Source: Centrapalus pauciflorus (Eukaryota > Streptophyta > Magnoliopsida > Asterales > Asteraceae). Taken from it: 64,000 nt of DNA. Positions 1-10,943 of the stretch are shown here, in pieces. The position numbers and the translations under genes were made by a program. Every line of letters begins with the position of its first letter. The first letter of the stretch is position 1. The stretch covers positions 62,001 to 126,000 of the forward strand of contig JAANYP010002843.1 in assembly GCA_020465985.1 (NCBI GenBank), written 5' to 3'. A model generated the notes under the pieces. It saw only the letters and a program-made list of their open reading frames with translations, was not told the DNA's origin and did not search any database.

Positions 1-1660
1 CTGAGAAAGTTGGAGGACTCAGTGGCTTCCAACAAGCAAAAGGGACTCATGGCTGAGACATGTGATTGGGAGGAATCTGATTCATCATCCGATGAAGAAG
101 ATAACAATTGTCTGATGGCGAACACTGATTTCCCATCAACATGCAATTTCAAACAAAACCTGGCTGAAGCCGAGGCTCTCAGCAGCTTGGAGAACTGGAA
201 CCCAACAATGATGTATAAGGTACAAAATTTTATGGATTACAGTTCTGATGAAAAAGTTAGAATGTTTGAATATTTACTTGTAGATATAAAAGCTGATATT
301 GAGAAGCATAATGCTTTGCTCTCTGAGATCTCCAAGCTAAAAACTGATCTTGAAATAAAAACTAGTAAACTGGACAGCTTCCATAAGTTGGAAACTGAAC
401 TTGATGAATTAAAACACATCAATTCCATTTTATTAGAAGAAAAGAGAGAAACAGACACAAAGCATGCCAAGCTTCAAAATATTGTTGACTCTTGGTGCCA
501 ATCTGCACAAAAAGTCAATCATTGTATCAGTCAACAGATTCTTCCTCAAATCCAAGCCTATCTTGGAGGGGATCTTGATACAGCAGCTTCAATTGTTGAG
601 ATAAGTAATCTAGAAAAAGACTTATCCACTCTTGGTGAGCTTCCAAATACTTTTATCTAGAAAGTAAATGGAAAGCTAGTCTCAACGAAAAGGTTTGCCA
701 GGCCTCAAAACACTGACAGCTTGTGTGAAAAAGCTTTAACAACTGATGATGGAATGTGTTCTCCATCAAATCAGCCAAGCTAAGTGCTCAACAGGGTCAA
801 CAACCAAAAGAAGGGAAAACAAGTTCAAACTGCAGCTTTGGACACTAAACCTGTCAACAAGACAGGTTCTGGATCTAAAGCTGACGGTAAGAAACTTGTA
901 AATCCTTTTAATGCTTAGCATTTTGAGAAAAGGTTTTCAAAAGGTAAGCAGCCTGCTTTCAAAAGGGGTAAGTCTCATGTTGAAAGTAAATCTACTGTGA
1001 TTTCAAATAAGTTTTAAATCATAGTGGAAAACTGGTTATAAATGAAGATAAGTCTTTCAAAACCAAAAGTAGTGATTATGTTGATAGGCAACATCCATCA
1101 CATCTCAGTAAAGGCAAAGGCAAAGCCATTGCTCAATCTGAGAAAGTTAGGAATAAGTTTCCCAAACTTGTGGAAGGACAAAGGCCAATTAAACTTCCTA
1201 TATTTGATCTCTGCCCTCCTAAAAAGAGAAAAGAGGATACACGTAAAGCTGTTTCTGTTGTGCCTTCCACTCAAATTGTTGATTTTTCTAAAAATAGTAA
1301 TAAGTTTGCTAAAACTGATGAGAAGTTCAACAAAAATGTTCCAGAATGTGTTTCTGGAAGTACTTCTTCCAGATAGTCTAAAAAGAGAAAATGTTATAAA
1401 TGTGGGAAGAAGACACGTATGGCCAAAAACTGTCCTGAAACAGAGGATATGAGGCCTGCTGACACTGCTAGTTCCAACATTGCAAAAACCAGCAGTGTTG
1501 GAAGTAATATGGTCAATGAGGATAGTATCCAAGCTGATACAATCCAGATAGGAAATATTAGTGTTGATCTTACTGGTCCATCAACAAACGTTGATAAAGA
1601 AGGAGAACTCATCCCTATGGTGAGTTCCCCCAAAAATAACTGATATTTTTCCATCACACT
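1..1660 (+). pseudogene. gag: A1 gag, C-terminal part, broken
   Basis: Encodes the back half of a copia Gag, the particle-forming and RNA-binding protein. An acidic DSSSDEE stretch is followed by a long alpha-helical, coiled-coil-like region (about 240-640), a K/S-rich linker and a zinc knuckle near 1392-1433. The first reading stretch ends at a stop at 658-660; further stops and frame changes lie near 781, 917, 1015 and 1373. In the knuckle (CX2CX4HX4C family) the histidine is replaced by arginine (codon 1416-1418), whereas A2 keeps CYKCGQKTHMAKDC. Gag ends in MVSSPKNN and a stop at 1641-1643. The capsid domain and first knuckle lie left of the window. Confidence 0.85.
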
Positions 1661-1666
1661 TTGAAG
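1620..1666 (+). promoter_or_regulatory. Intron-like segment at the gag-pol junction of A1
   Basis: Begins GTGAGT and ends AAG, 47 nt, with a TAACTGAT branch-like core. It contains the gag stop. Excluding it would put gag and pol in one frame. A2 has the same 47 nt segment (54967-55013) with a better CTGCAG end. The length is below the usual plant minimum, so splicing is a hypothesis. Confidence 0.35.
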
Positions 1667-3391
1667 GTTAAACTACCATCCCAGGTTTGGTACTTGGAAA
1701 GCGGCTGCTCAGGCCACATGACAGGTTACAAGGACTTGCTAAGTGATCTCAGGCCAGAAAAAGGGCCAAAAGTCACCTTTGGTGATAATGTTCAGGGATC
1801 CACAGAAGGATATCAAACCCTTCAAGCTGGTGCTGCTATATTTAAAAGAGTAGCCTATGTGTCTGGGCTGAAACACAATTTTGTAAGCATAAGTCAACTG
1901 TGTGATGCTGGCTACAAGATTAACTTTGATGGCACCTGGGGTACATATTGGATTCCCAAGGCAAAGTTGTGTTGTGCGCACAAAGAAAGAAAGGTGTATA
2001 CGTTGTGGACATGAAATCTGTTGATCCCACAACTGAAACCTGCATTATCTCAAGAAGCAATGCAGATCTAACCTGGTTATGGCACAAAAGGCTATCACAC
2101 ATGAACTTCAAGAATATCAACAAACTCCGTAAGAAATAGTTGGTAACAGGTTTGCCTTCTATAACCTTTGTTAAGGACAAACTCTGCACAGCTTGTGAGA
2201 AAGGCAAGAAGAGAAAAACATCTTTTAAACCCAAGCATAATTTTTCTATTGATACTCCTCTCTTCTTAATCCACATGGACTTCTTTGGACCTGTCAGCGT
2301 CCCAAGTCTAGGAGGTAGAAGATACAGTCTAGTAATGGTTGATGAGTTCTCCAGGTTTACATGGGTGATCTTTCTGAAGACCAAAGGAGAGGCTGCTAGA
2401 GAAATTATTGGATTTATCAAAAAGATGAAAGTACTGAACTCTGCTCAAGTTAAGCAGCTTAGAAGTGATCATGGTATTGAATTCAGAAACAGTACTCTTG
2501 AGGACTTCTGTGAACAAAGAGGAATCTCCCAAAACTTTTATGCTGTAAGAACTCCACAACAAAATGGTTGCTGAGAGGAGAAACAGAACTCTCATTGAAG
2601 CTGCTAGAACCATGTTGTGTGCATCAGGTTTGCCTTCATCATTTTAGGCTGAAGCTGTCAATGCTGCTTGTTTCACTAAAAACAGATCGTTAGTGGTGAA
2701 AAGATTCAACAAGACTCCCTATGATCTAATCAAAGGGAGGAGGCCAAACATTAGTTATTTCCATGTGTTTGGATGCCACTGCTTCATTCTAAATCAGAGG
2801 GACCAACTGCCAAAATTTGAACCCAAAGCTAATGAAGGTGCATTTGTTGGATATTCTGCTATCTCTAAAGCCTACAGAGTATACAACTACAAAATAAAGG
2901 TGACAGATGAATCCATCAATGTCATCTTTGAGGAGTCTAGGAGAGTTCCCACCAAAGCTGTTCCTGAATAAGTTTCAGGAGAGTTCAACTTTGATGATCT
3001 CATGCATTCTATCAATGAAGAAAGGGACTCAAAGGCTTCCACATCACCCAGAGTGGAACCCGTTAACCACAGTGGGCGTGAAGATGATTATGTTGGTACA
3101 CCCTCTGTGAATAAGTGTACTGATATAGTAAACGCACCATGCCCAGAACCAATCAATGTTGATCTCCCTAAATCCTCTGCTGTTGTGTTAAATAATAGAG
3201 ACTTATGTTCAACAGGAGAACAGGCTCATGATAACAGTGTGTCTGAAAATCTTGAAAGCTGTTCTACAGGACCTGATGAAGATGAAAATAATATAGGAGA
3301 ATCTTCATTGAGACATGATCCTAAGTGGATCAGGTGTCACCCCAATGATCAGATAATTTGGGACATCAACAAAGGGGTACAAACAAGATGA
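1661..3391 (+). pseudogene. pol: A1 pol, protease and integrase domains, broken
   Basis: Protease: a WYLESGCSGHMTG motif sits near 1688-1726, where the catalytic Asp of the usual DSG triad is Glu (codon 1697-1699); A2 has WYLDSG. GAG-pre-integrase: LWHKRLSH near 2080, with the zinc-binding HHCC ending in CTACEKGKKRK. Integrase core: Asp in HMDFFGP (about 2275), Asp in RSDHGIEF (about 2467) and the region of the third acidic residue after PQQNG. A 2 bp deletion near 2567 creates a stop just there and shifts the frame; a TAG follows at 2646-2648 and another stop at 2968. The 3002-3391 stretch is the acidic linker between integrase and RT. Not functional. Confidence 0.88.
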
Positions 3392-3412
3392 GACAGCTTA
3401 GGAAACTTCTGT

Positions 3413-4627
3413 GTGTTTTCTAGCTTTGTGTCCCTGATGGAGCCAAAGAAAGTGGATGATGCTTTAAAAGATGCCAATTGGATCACTTCCATGCAAGAAG
3501 AGCTCAATCAGTTTGACAGAAATAAGGTATGGAAGTTGGTCCATGTTCCTAAAGGTGAAACCATAATTGGCACCAAATGGGTTAACGTTTTTAGAAATAA
3601 GATGGATGAGCAAGGTCATGTCATTAGAAATAAGGCAAGACTGGTTACTCAGGGCAATAGACAAGAAGAAGGAATAGACTATGATGAAACATTTTCTCCA
3701 GTGGCCAGGTTAGAAGCAATTCGTTTGTTTCTAGCCTATGCTGCCCACAAGAGCATGAAGGTATTTCAAATGGATGTGAAGAGTGCATTTTTGAATGGTA
3801 AGCTGCAAGAGGAAGTATATGTCAAGCAGCCTCCAGGTTTTGAAAATGAACAACATCCTGGTTTTGTCTATAAGTTGGACAAAGCTCTATATGATCCAAA
3901 ACAAGCACCTAGAGCCTTGTATGACACTCTTACTGATTTCCTTATGAGCAATGGCAAAGTGGATACCACATTGTTCATAAAGGAAGTGAAGTCTGATATT
4001 ATGATTGTTCAAATTTATGTGGATGAGATAATATTCAGATCTACTAATGAGTAGCTATTCAAGAATTTTTCAGTACTCATGAAATCAAAGTATGAAATGA
4101 GTATGATGGGTGAACTTACTTTCTTTCTAGGATTACAGATTAAGCAAACCTCAAATGGAATTTTTATTAATCAAAGAAAGTATGCTTTAGATCTTTTAAA
4201 AAAGTTTAAATTTGATCAAAGTTCTCCCATCAAAACCCGAATGGCAACCAATGTAAAATTGGATGCTGATGCCAGTGGCAAAGCTGTTTCAGTAACAACT
4301 TACAGAAGCATGATTGGGAGCTGCTGTGGGCAGATTCTATGGATGCAACATCAGCTTCAGGATTATGGTCTTGTATATAGGAAAACTCCTATTCTGTGTG
4401 ATAATACAAGTGCCATATCTATTTCCAACAATCCAGTCTTTCATTCCAGAACAAAGCATATAGAAGTCAGACATCACTTTATCAGAGATCACATTCAGAA
4501 AGGTAATATGGAATTAAGTTTTCTTTCCACAGAAGAACAACTTGCAGACATTTTCACCAAACCTCATGATGAAAACAGGTTTAAGTACCTTGTAAGCAAG
4601 CTGGACATGATAAATAAAAGTGTGTAA
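3413..4627 (+). pseudogene. pol: A1 pol, reverse transcriptase and RNase H, internally deleted
   Basis: RT would copy element RNA into cDNA. Recognisable copia RT blocks include GTKWV, RNKARLV, PVARLEAIR, QMDVKSAFLNG, EVYVKQPPGF and YKLDKALY. The catalytic YVDD box reads YVDE (Glu codon 4025-4027), and a TAG at 4051-4053 follows. At about 4317 the sequence jumps from TTYRSMIGS to CCGQILWMQ: roughly 100 residues covering the RT thumb and the first RNase H acidic residues are missing, with the frame kept. The RNase H tail (DNTSAI, TKHIEVRHHFIRD, ADIFTKP) is present and ends normally at 4625-4627. Confidence 0.9.
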
Positions 4628-5195
4628 GTGTCATTGATGCTCTAAGAGATCGCATGTTTCAAACTGCTCAAATTTCTCAGAACAGCTTAGACAGAATAGG
4701 CTCTGCGTGTTCTATACTTGCCAATTTTTTAAAACTTGGACAGCTTGGACATATAACAGGCTTGACAAAATATGTTTTAACTTCAAACCTATTCTGTTGT
4801 ACAAACCTCCAACCTCACTCTCTCAATTTGTCATACAAGACATTGTCTTGTAACCTGATCAACTATTGAACAGAAACCTGTTCTCATCTAGCTGCACAGG
4901 TTGAATGAACAGCTTGAGAATGCTCAGTTTATGATGAAACATGCTCATCACAGGCTTGAACAACAGCTTGGATCATCAGTTTTAATTACCTTTCTTCATA
5001 TTTAAGTTACTTAATTTCTGCATTTAGTTAACTTAATTACCTGCGGATAATGTTTGTTAACGTGTGTTAGTAGTTAAAAAGGTTTAAGTGGTCTGACAAC
5101 CGTTCTGACATGGCAAACCGTCCGTTTTCCATTAAAGAACATTTCAAATCAACCGCATAAACCTTTCTCTCTCCTACTCACTCACATTCAAATCC
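4628..5195 (+). other. A1 spacer between pol and aORF
   Basis: AT-rich, no convincing ORF. Contains several copies of AACAGCTTG-like words that also occur in the family A LTR. The last ~150 bp are pyrimidine-rich and lead into a TATA motif, so this stretch may hold an internal promoter. Confidence 0.5.
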
Positions 5196-5203
5196 TATAA
5201 ATA
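5196..5203 (+). promoter_or_regulatory. TATA box candidate in front of the A1 aORF
   Basis: TATAAATA lies 116 bp before the ATG at 5312, followed by a CT-rich leader typical of plant 5' UTRs (TTCATCTTCTTCTTC). It may be a separate promoter for the extra ORF, independent of the LTR. Motif only. Confidence 0.4.
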
Positions 5204-5311
5204 CCTCTTTCACTGTTTCATCTTCTTCTTCTACTCTACTGCTTCCGTAACTACCAAAAAAAAACCCTAAATCGACTAAGTGTCCAGCATCCTTCATTCC
5301 ACTACTCTCAA

Positions 5312-8300
5312 ATGGCTCACCAAAACAACCCCTACTTCCAGATTTCGTTGGTGATGATGTCGAAAAACATCCCTCAGTCACCACGATGCTCACTCAGAAA
5401 CCCACTAACTATATAGCCAACCTAACCATTCCCAAAAAGTACGTGGGAAAGGGTTATAAAAAATGGTGGAGTTTCTGCAAGTTCACCCCCTGCATTATGC
5501 TATGACTGCCTAACCTGGTGTCCGTTCCAGAAGATGGTGTATGAGTTTTGGTACACCTGTGCTTATGACCCATTAACCAAAACCATCAGGGGAACCATTC
5601 TCAATGGGACTCAGACCATTGAGATAACCACTGCTCTTCTCAGGAAGTCCTTCACCTTTCTGTTGCTGAAACATACGACAAACCACAGCCTTAGAAGAAT
5701 CAGAAGGGAAACCTGCTACGCTCCTGTGGCGTAGCATAACCCAAAGTTGGAGCTACTCTGTTCAGAAGGGGTTTATCACCTACCTACGGTTTCCTATTTG
5801 CATCGGTGGTGATGTGATTTAGCAGCAAGGTTGGTCATTTGACCAGCTTAGCAGAGATGAAATCCCCATAGTCCTACAGTTTGTAGATTGGACAACACTG
5901 AACATGGCTCGTTGGATTTTCGTGAATTTGAGGAACTTGGTACAGCAAGAAACTCGCCCAGCTGCTGGCGGATACCCAAGGAATCTGAGCCTCATCTTCA
6001 AATATGTCTATGGTAAGCATCTCTACAAATCTCAGCCCTTGTTAACTACTGCTGCATTCCCTGTCATTGGGAATAGATTCTTTTACACTCCAGTTCTTCC
6101 AAATGAACCTCCTCTCTCTACACCAATGAGGAGGTTACTTGGTTTGGTGGAAGGACCCTCTACTGTGAAGGTGGATCTAGTGGCTGCTCCCAAAGAAAAA
6201 TCGAAATCCAGGCACAAGGTAGTCAAAAAAGGCCTGGAATCGACTGAAGCTGAGCCTGTCCACAAGAAGGCTAAAACAGTTAAGTCTAAGTCTGCCCCAT
6301 CAGCCTCAGTGGCTGAGGAGGAGCAGACTTCTCACCCTGGTTCATCTGTTGAACCTGAAGCCTTTGTGGCTGGTGCCTCTTTGGCACCTGAGACCATGGA
6401 ACAGGTTAACCCCCCTGTTTCTGAACCAGTCTCACCACCAGTCCAAACACAAATTCCTGCTACTTCTCCTCAACCCCCCACAATGTCTCAATACTCAAGG
6501 AGAAAATCTCTAGCTAGGAAGAAACCATCATCCCATACTAGCCCCTCTGACCCCTCCCAAAAGGAGTCAGTTGAAAAAGAAGCAACCCCTGCTGCTTCTC
6601 CTATTTTGGGAGAAAGTTCAGCACATTCGGAGGAGGCTTCTTTCCAACAAGAGTCCACCAAGAGTCAGCCTAGACCCTCTGGTTCCTGCCAACAGGAACC
6701 AGTTGTACAAAAGGAGACTACCACATCAATTATCCCAGCCTCCCAACAGGCTGAGGGTATTGAAAGACAGAAGTCCACTCCACTCCACACTGAGTCCACA
6801 CAGTTCCACTTCATACTTCTCCTAAACCATCTGACACTGCACGGGGTGCCAAAGCTGTTGGAACAGACCATCCAGCTGATCAACCTCAAACTTTTGCTCC
6901 TGGTGATGCAGCTGTTGTACACCAAACAGCTGTTGAAGAATCCTCATCCCAAGCTGATTAACCTGAGGGAATGGACCATCCCTCTGGTGAGGCTGCTCCA
7001 CAATTGCACATTCCATCACCAGGTTTCACCACTAATGATGTTGAAATGGACATCCCTTCTCCCCATGAAGAGGTACCTACAAACCAAGGTGCTTCTAAGG
7101 GAACTACCCCAGGTCTTAATGAAGGTGCTACAATACCAGCAACATCTGGAAGGCCACCAACTCCTACCACTTCACCTCATGATGCGATATAGCCAGTGCT
7201 GAAGGTTCCCTTGATCCTTCCAAGCTGGGCCATCTCATTTATGCCCATGCTATGGAATTACTATCCAAAGTCTCCCTGCCTTCCCCCTCTAATCCACAAA
7301 CTCCTACATCTTCCCCCTCACACTCACTTACACATTCGTCACCTTTTACCCAATCTGAAGAATAAACACATACTCCTCCATCCCCCACAGATCGTCCTTT
7401 GAAGGATCAACTCTCTTTGCTGACCAACAAAGTTGGTTCTTTGGAAACCTCAATGACCTCCCTACCTCTTATTATCTCAGACTCTATGTCTGCTCAGCTT
7501 AAGGAGTTCTTTGATTCGTTCATGACTTCCTTTCCAACCCCTGATCCCCAAGATGATCAATCCTCACAACTTCTTGCACTTACTGCACAGCTGCAAACAC
7601 TCTCTACTACCCTCTCAACAATTCTTTCTAACCAACAGGACTCTGTGTCCTCTCTGGCAGTTGTCTCCCAACAGCTGTCAGCTCTGCTTGATACCTGTAC
7701 AAACATTCTCCCTTCCACTTTGGCCAGCTTGAACACCTTAGTGGTCTCTCTGTCAAATTTTGTGTCATCAAACCTTGATGATATGGAAGATTCTTTTGAA
7801 TTAAATCTTGCGCAACTTCATAGTTTGCTGTTCGCAGCTTCCGACAGGGAAGCCATTACTCAGCTGTCATCTCTTGTCACTTCCCACTCTACCTCTCTTC
7901 AAACCTGTATTACCCAACTTGCAGAGGTAAAGGACAACTTGGCTTTCTTAGTGCATAGCCTTGTTGATTCCAAACCTGCTGCCAAAACTGCTGCCCAGCC
8001 TCCTGAATTGTTTCTTCAGGCAGACCCATTGAAGAAGGCTATGTGCCATCTCCTTCAAAGGGGGAGAAGATCTGCCTCAAAGACCAAGTCTAAGGGGTAG
8101 AAATATTCATCTCTCTCTAAGGAGAAATCAGCATTGGTGGGACAAGCAGCAGGTGTCTAACAAACAGGTCCTACTGTGGATGTCTCCAAAAACAACTGAA
8201 ATTACTCAGCCTGCTCAGGCTGGATCTCCATACACGGCACCATCTAAGGGGGAGGAATCCATTCCCGGGGACAGACCAAGCAGAAGGGGACACTATATTG

Positions 8301-9514
8301 GAGCAAACTGAGAAGAATAGGAGGAGGAACCTGAAGCTGTCATAACCACAACAGCTAAAGGGAAGAGGAAAGCGTCAGTGGACCCTGACTACCTCAAATC
8401 TGCTCAATTAAAATTTGATAAGGCTCGGACCAAAGAAATGGGTGTTCCTATGGAGACCTATTATGAATTCAAGGAAGAACAGTTTCGATCCATTGAAAGG
8501 CTAAAGAGACAAGAAGCCTCTGCTAAAGCTGCAAAGGCCTTGGCATACAAGGAGGCTAGAAAAGCTAAAATTCCTTCCTTAGATGTACAAAAGAAACTGC
8601 TAGAGGCTGCCAATGAGTCAGTGGCTGAGAAGGAAGGAAAGAGAAAGAAAAGGGTGCTCAGGTCTCTCTGATTAATTCTAAGTCAGCATCCTCCTCTGCA
8701 AGAGCCCAAAACCACTTTGACAACTTGGCAAGGAAGAAGTTCTTTGATGTTTCCAACAGAAGGCTTGCAAAGGAAACAATTGTCAAAGTTGTTCCCATTT
8801 CAAAGAAAGACAAACAGTGGAAACTGCAGATAGCCAGGATGGGTGCTGAAGGTCCTGAACTGGAAGCATATGAACACACTGATGTTACTCAAATGGGATA
8901 CAGAGAATGGGTGGAATTGGTCGTTGCCCTAAGTCAGTCTAGGTTTGAAATTGCTAAGACTATCAGGGCATATGTCAAAACTTTAATGGAAAGAGTTAAG
9001 AATCTTGGCCTGATTACAGAAGAACAAATCAAGGGTACCTCAGTGGTTGAACCCAAGATTAAGGCCAGAAGAAAGAGGAAGGATTCTGAGCTAGAAGAAT
9101 TTCTAATAATGATTGATCAAGGAGATCTAGCTGTTGAGATCATGGGAGTAGATCACAGCTTACCCAAAGGAGTGGAACCTAAGGAAGACAAGCTAATAGA
9201 GGAACCTGAGCTTGGGTTTTTTTGTAGATCCCCTATCAACGAAAAAGTGTTTCCAGAGAGCATCAGATTTGCATAAGGTTGGTCTTAAGCAGCTCATAGC
9301 TTTCAGACTTGCCAACTCCTTCAAACAATCTGCAAGATGGAGAGCAACTATCTGGGAACAGCTCAAACGGTTCCATGAGACAGGAGAGCTTCAACATCCT
9401 AACTTCATGTTCCTCAAAAATGAAATGGAGGAAATTAAAGAAACCAAAGAGCATTTTGAACAAATGTTCGAAGAAGAACCACAACAGCTTAGAGGTCCAT
9501 CTACTGCTGAGTAG
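5312..9514 (+). pseudogene. A1 additional 3' ORF (aORF), broken
   Basis: A long coding region downstream of pol and upstream of the 3' LTR, where some plant copia lineages carry an extra, sometimes env-like ORF. The start MAHQNNPYFQ at 5312 is followed by a frame change near 5345. The N-terminal block has EFWYTCAYDPLTK (about 5540), then a P/S/T/K/Q-rich low-complexity region (6200-7200), an S/L-rich helical region (7399-8100), and a basic C-terminal block with KAAKALAYKEARKAK (about 8530), YREWVELVVALSQ (about 8900) and a K/E-rich end. Stops and shifts occur near 5732, 7190, 8098, 8669 and 9274. I see no signal peptide or membrane segment, so it does not look like a classical envelope protein. 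Function unknown. Confidence 0.6.
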
Positions 9515-9845
9515 ATGAAGAATGGAAGCTGTCCATAAGTTGGACAGACTTGCCGGTACTTGCTCCCACCATCAACAGTCCAATGTGTTGAGTTTTTCAT
9601 GTACATATGGTTTACTTTATTAAATTAGTTGTAATCCTGTTATTACATCAGTTGTAAGATACTCTAGTACATTAGTTGTACTTCTGTAAAAACATGTGTT
9701 GTTTGCAATCAATAACAGTGTATATATAAACTGATCTTTTACTTTACTTCAATATTGTAATTTCATTTCAGCAAAATCTATTGTAAAAATATATAGTGAT
9801 TATTGATAGAATTAGCTTAGACTGATAATTGCAAATACGGGAGAT
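9515..9845 (+). other. A1 3' untranslated region and weak polypurine tract
   Basis: AT-rich, no ORF. It ends in ATACGGGAGAT immediately before the LTR, which is the only purine-rich candidate for plus-strand priming and looks decayed. Confidence 0.45.
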
Positions 9846-10315
9846 TATTAGGCACAAAAAGGCCTCAGTCAAACCTGTTCTACATCTTAGGAGGAGATTT
9901 TTAATCAAACTTGTTTGATACACTTGAAGGTATACTTTAAGGCCTGTTAATGACTTATAGAGACCTGATAAGTGATTTGCAATATGAGTCAAAGTTGTTT
10001 ACCCTGTTGCATTTGTTGCAACTAAGGCAGATTGCCCAAGCTGTTCTATTCTATTGAACAGGCTGGACATAAACTGTCTACGCTGCTTTATACTATTGAG
10101 CAGCTTGGACAAATTCAAAGTGTTCTGTTCTTTGTGAACAGGCTAAACACTTTATGGAATATGTTTCCATGTCCTCATGTATTGTTTTGGACTATAAGAC
10201 CAGTTCATAAAGTCGTAAACAAAAGTGGAAAATAGAAGCTACAAAGACTGTCTACGTTGTTCTGTCACATGAAGACAAAGTGGATATTTGAAATGGGTGA
10301 CAGACCATTTCTTAT
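9846..10315 (+). repeat. A1 3' LTR, first part
   Basis: Starts TATTAGGCACAAAAAGGCC, against TGTTAGGC in the copies at 58894 (minus) and 63718 (plus), so the terminal TG has become TA. It runs to the CTTAT at 10311-10315, where family B inserted. With the rest at 49146-49762 the LTR is about 1087 bp, close to the 1111 bp of the A2 LTR. Confidence 0.88.
10311..10315. repeat. Target site duplication CTTAT, left copy (B2 insertion)
   Basis: CTTAT flanks the left edge of the minus-strand family B block and recurs at 49141-49145 on its right edge. Family A LTR sequence continues across if one copy is removed. Confidence 0.9.
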
Positions 10316-10898
10316 TGTAAGGTCACCTACCTACGGATCCAATCTTGACGCGACACCGTCCAACGAGTGCGGAATCCTCGTTAGGGGCTTAACAGATTGA
10401 TCACACACACACGAAACACGGAGACCAACACGATGATAGACGTAAACAACGAACGTCCCGACACGTGATTCTCTCCAAGAACACTCTAAAAATACTCTGC
10501 AAACATTCACAAGTTCGTAATCGCCTCGAACAAAGATTTCTGTAAAGATCCTTAATCAAAACTGATTAAACCTTAATTATAACCATTAGATTCGAACTTA
10601 GCCTGGACAAGTTCGAGAAGGCCCAAGCCCACGAACTTGTCCACCAATAAGTTCGAACCAGGGCTTTGAACTTGATATAGAACTTGTCTTTGAACTTGTT
10701 CTAGAACTTATGTTTGAACTTATATTTGAACTTATCTTTGAACTTAAGTAAAACATCAATCACAAACAAGTTCAAACATATATACAATCAATATCAAAAA
10801 TATATCAAACTTGTATTAACGTGCAATTACGAAGACTTAAACTATTACAAAATATTATCTACACTTAGACAGCTATCGTCACACATGATGCACTAACA
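10316..10898 (-). repeat. B2 3' LTR
   Basis: 583 bp. Reads TGTTAGTGCATC... to ...GACCTTACA on the minus strand. It contains the AAGTTCAAA-type short direct repeats of the family B U3 region. A polypurine tract sits directly next to it (10899-10913), identifying it as the 3' LTR. Confidence 0.92.
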
Positions 10899-10913
10899 GA
10901 CTCCCCATTGACG
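10899..10913 (-). promoter_or_regulatory. B2 polypurine tract
   Basis: CGTCAATGGGGAGTC on the minus strand abuts the LTR start. The equivalents are CAAGGGGAAG before the B1 3' LTR and CAAGGGGGAG at 47338-47352. It is the primer site for plus-strand DNA synthesis. Confidence 0.75.
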
Positions 10914-10943
10914 ATAACTTCTAACTAGATATATACTTTTTGT

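Larger units (their letters stand above)
1..10315 (+). mobile_element. Copia family A element A1, internal region plus first part of 3' LTR (5' LTR outside window)
   Basis: The window opens inside gag. The order is gag with a CCHC knuckle, protease, integrase, RT, RNase H, a long additional ORF and a 3' LTR starting at 9846, which is the Ty1/copia order. A related copy lies on the minus strand at 53590-58894 and supplied the reference for spotting damage here. The LTR is interrupted at 10315 by the family B insertion and resumes at 49146. Many stops and frameshifts show it is an old, non-functional copy. Confidence 0.9.

Noticed and set aside
5312..9514. Calling the aORF an envelope gene
   Set aside because: No signal peptide, membrane segment or cleavage site is visible; only its position is env-like.
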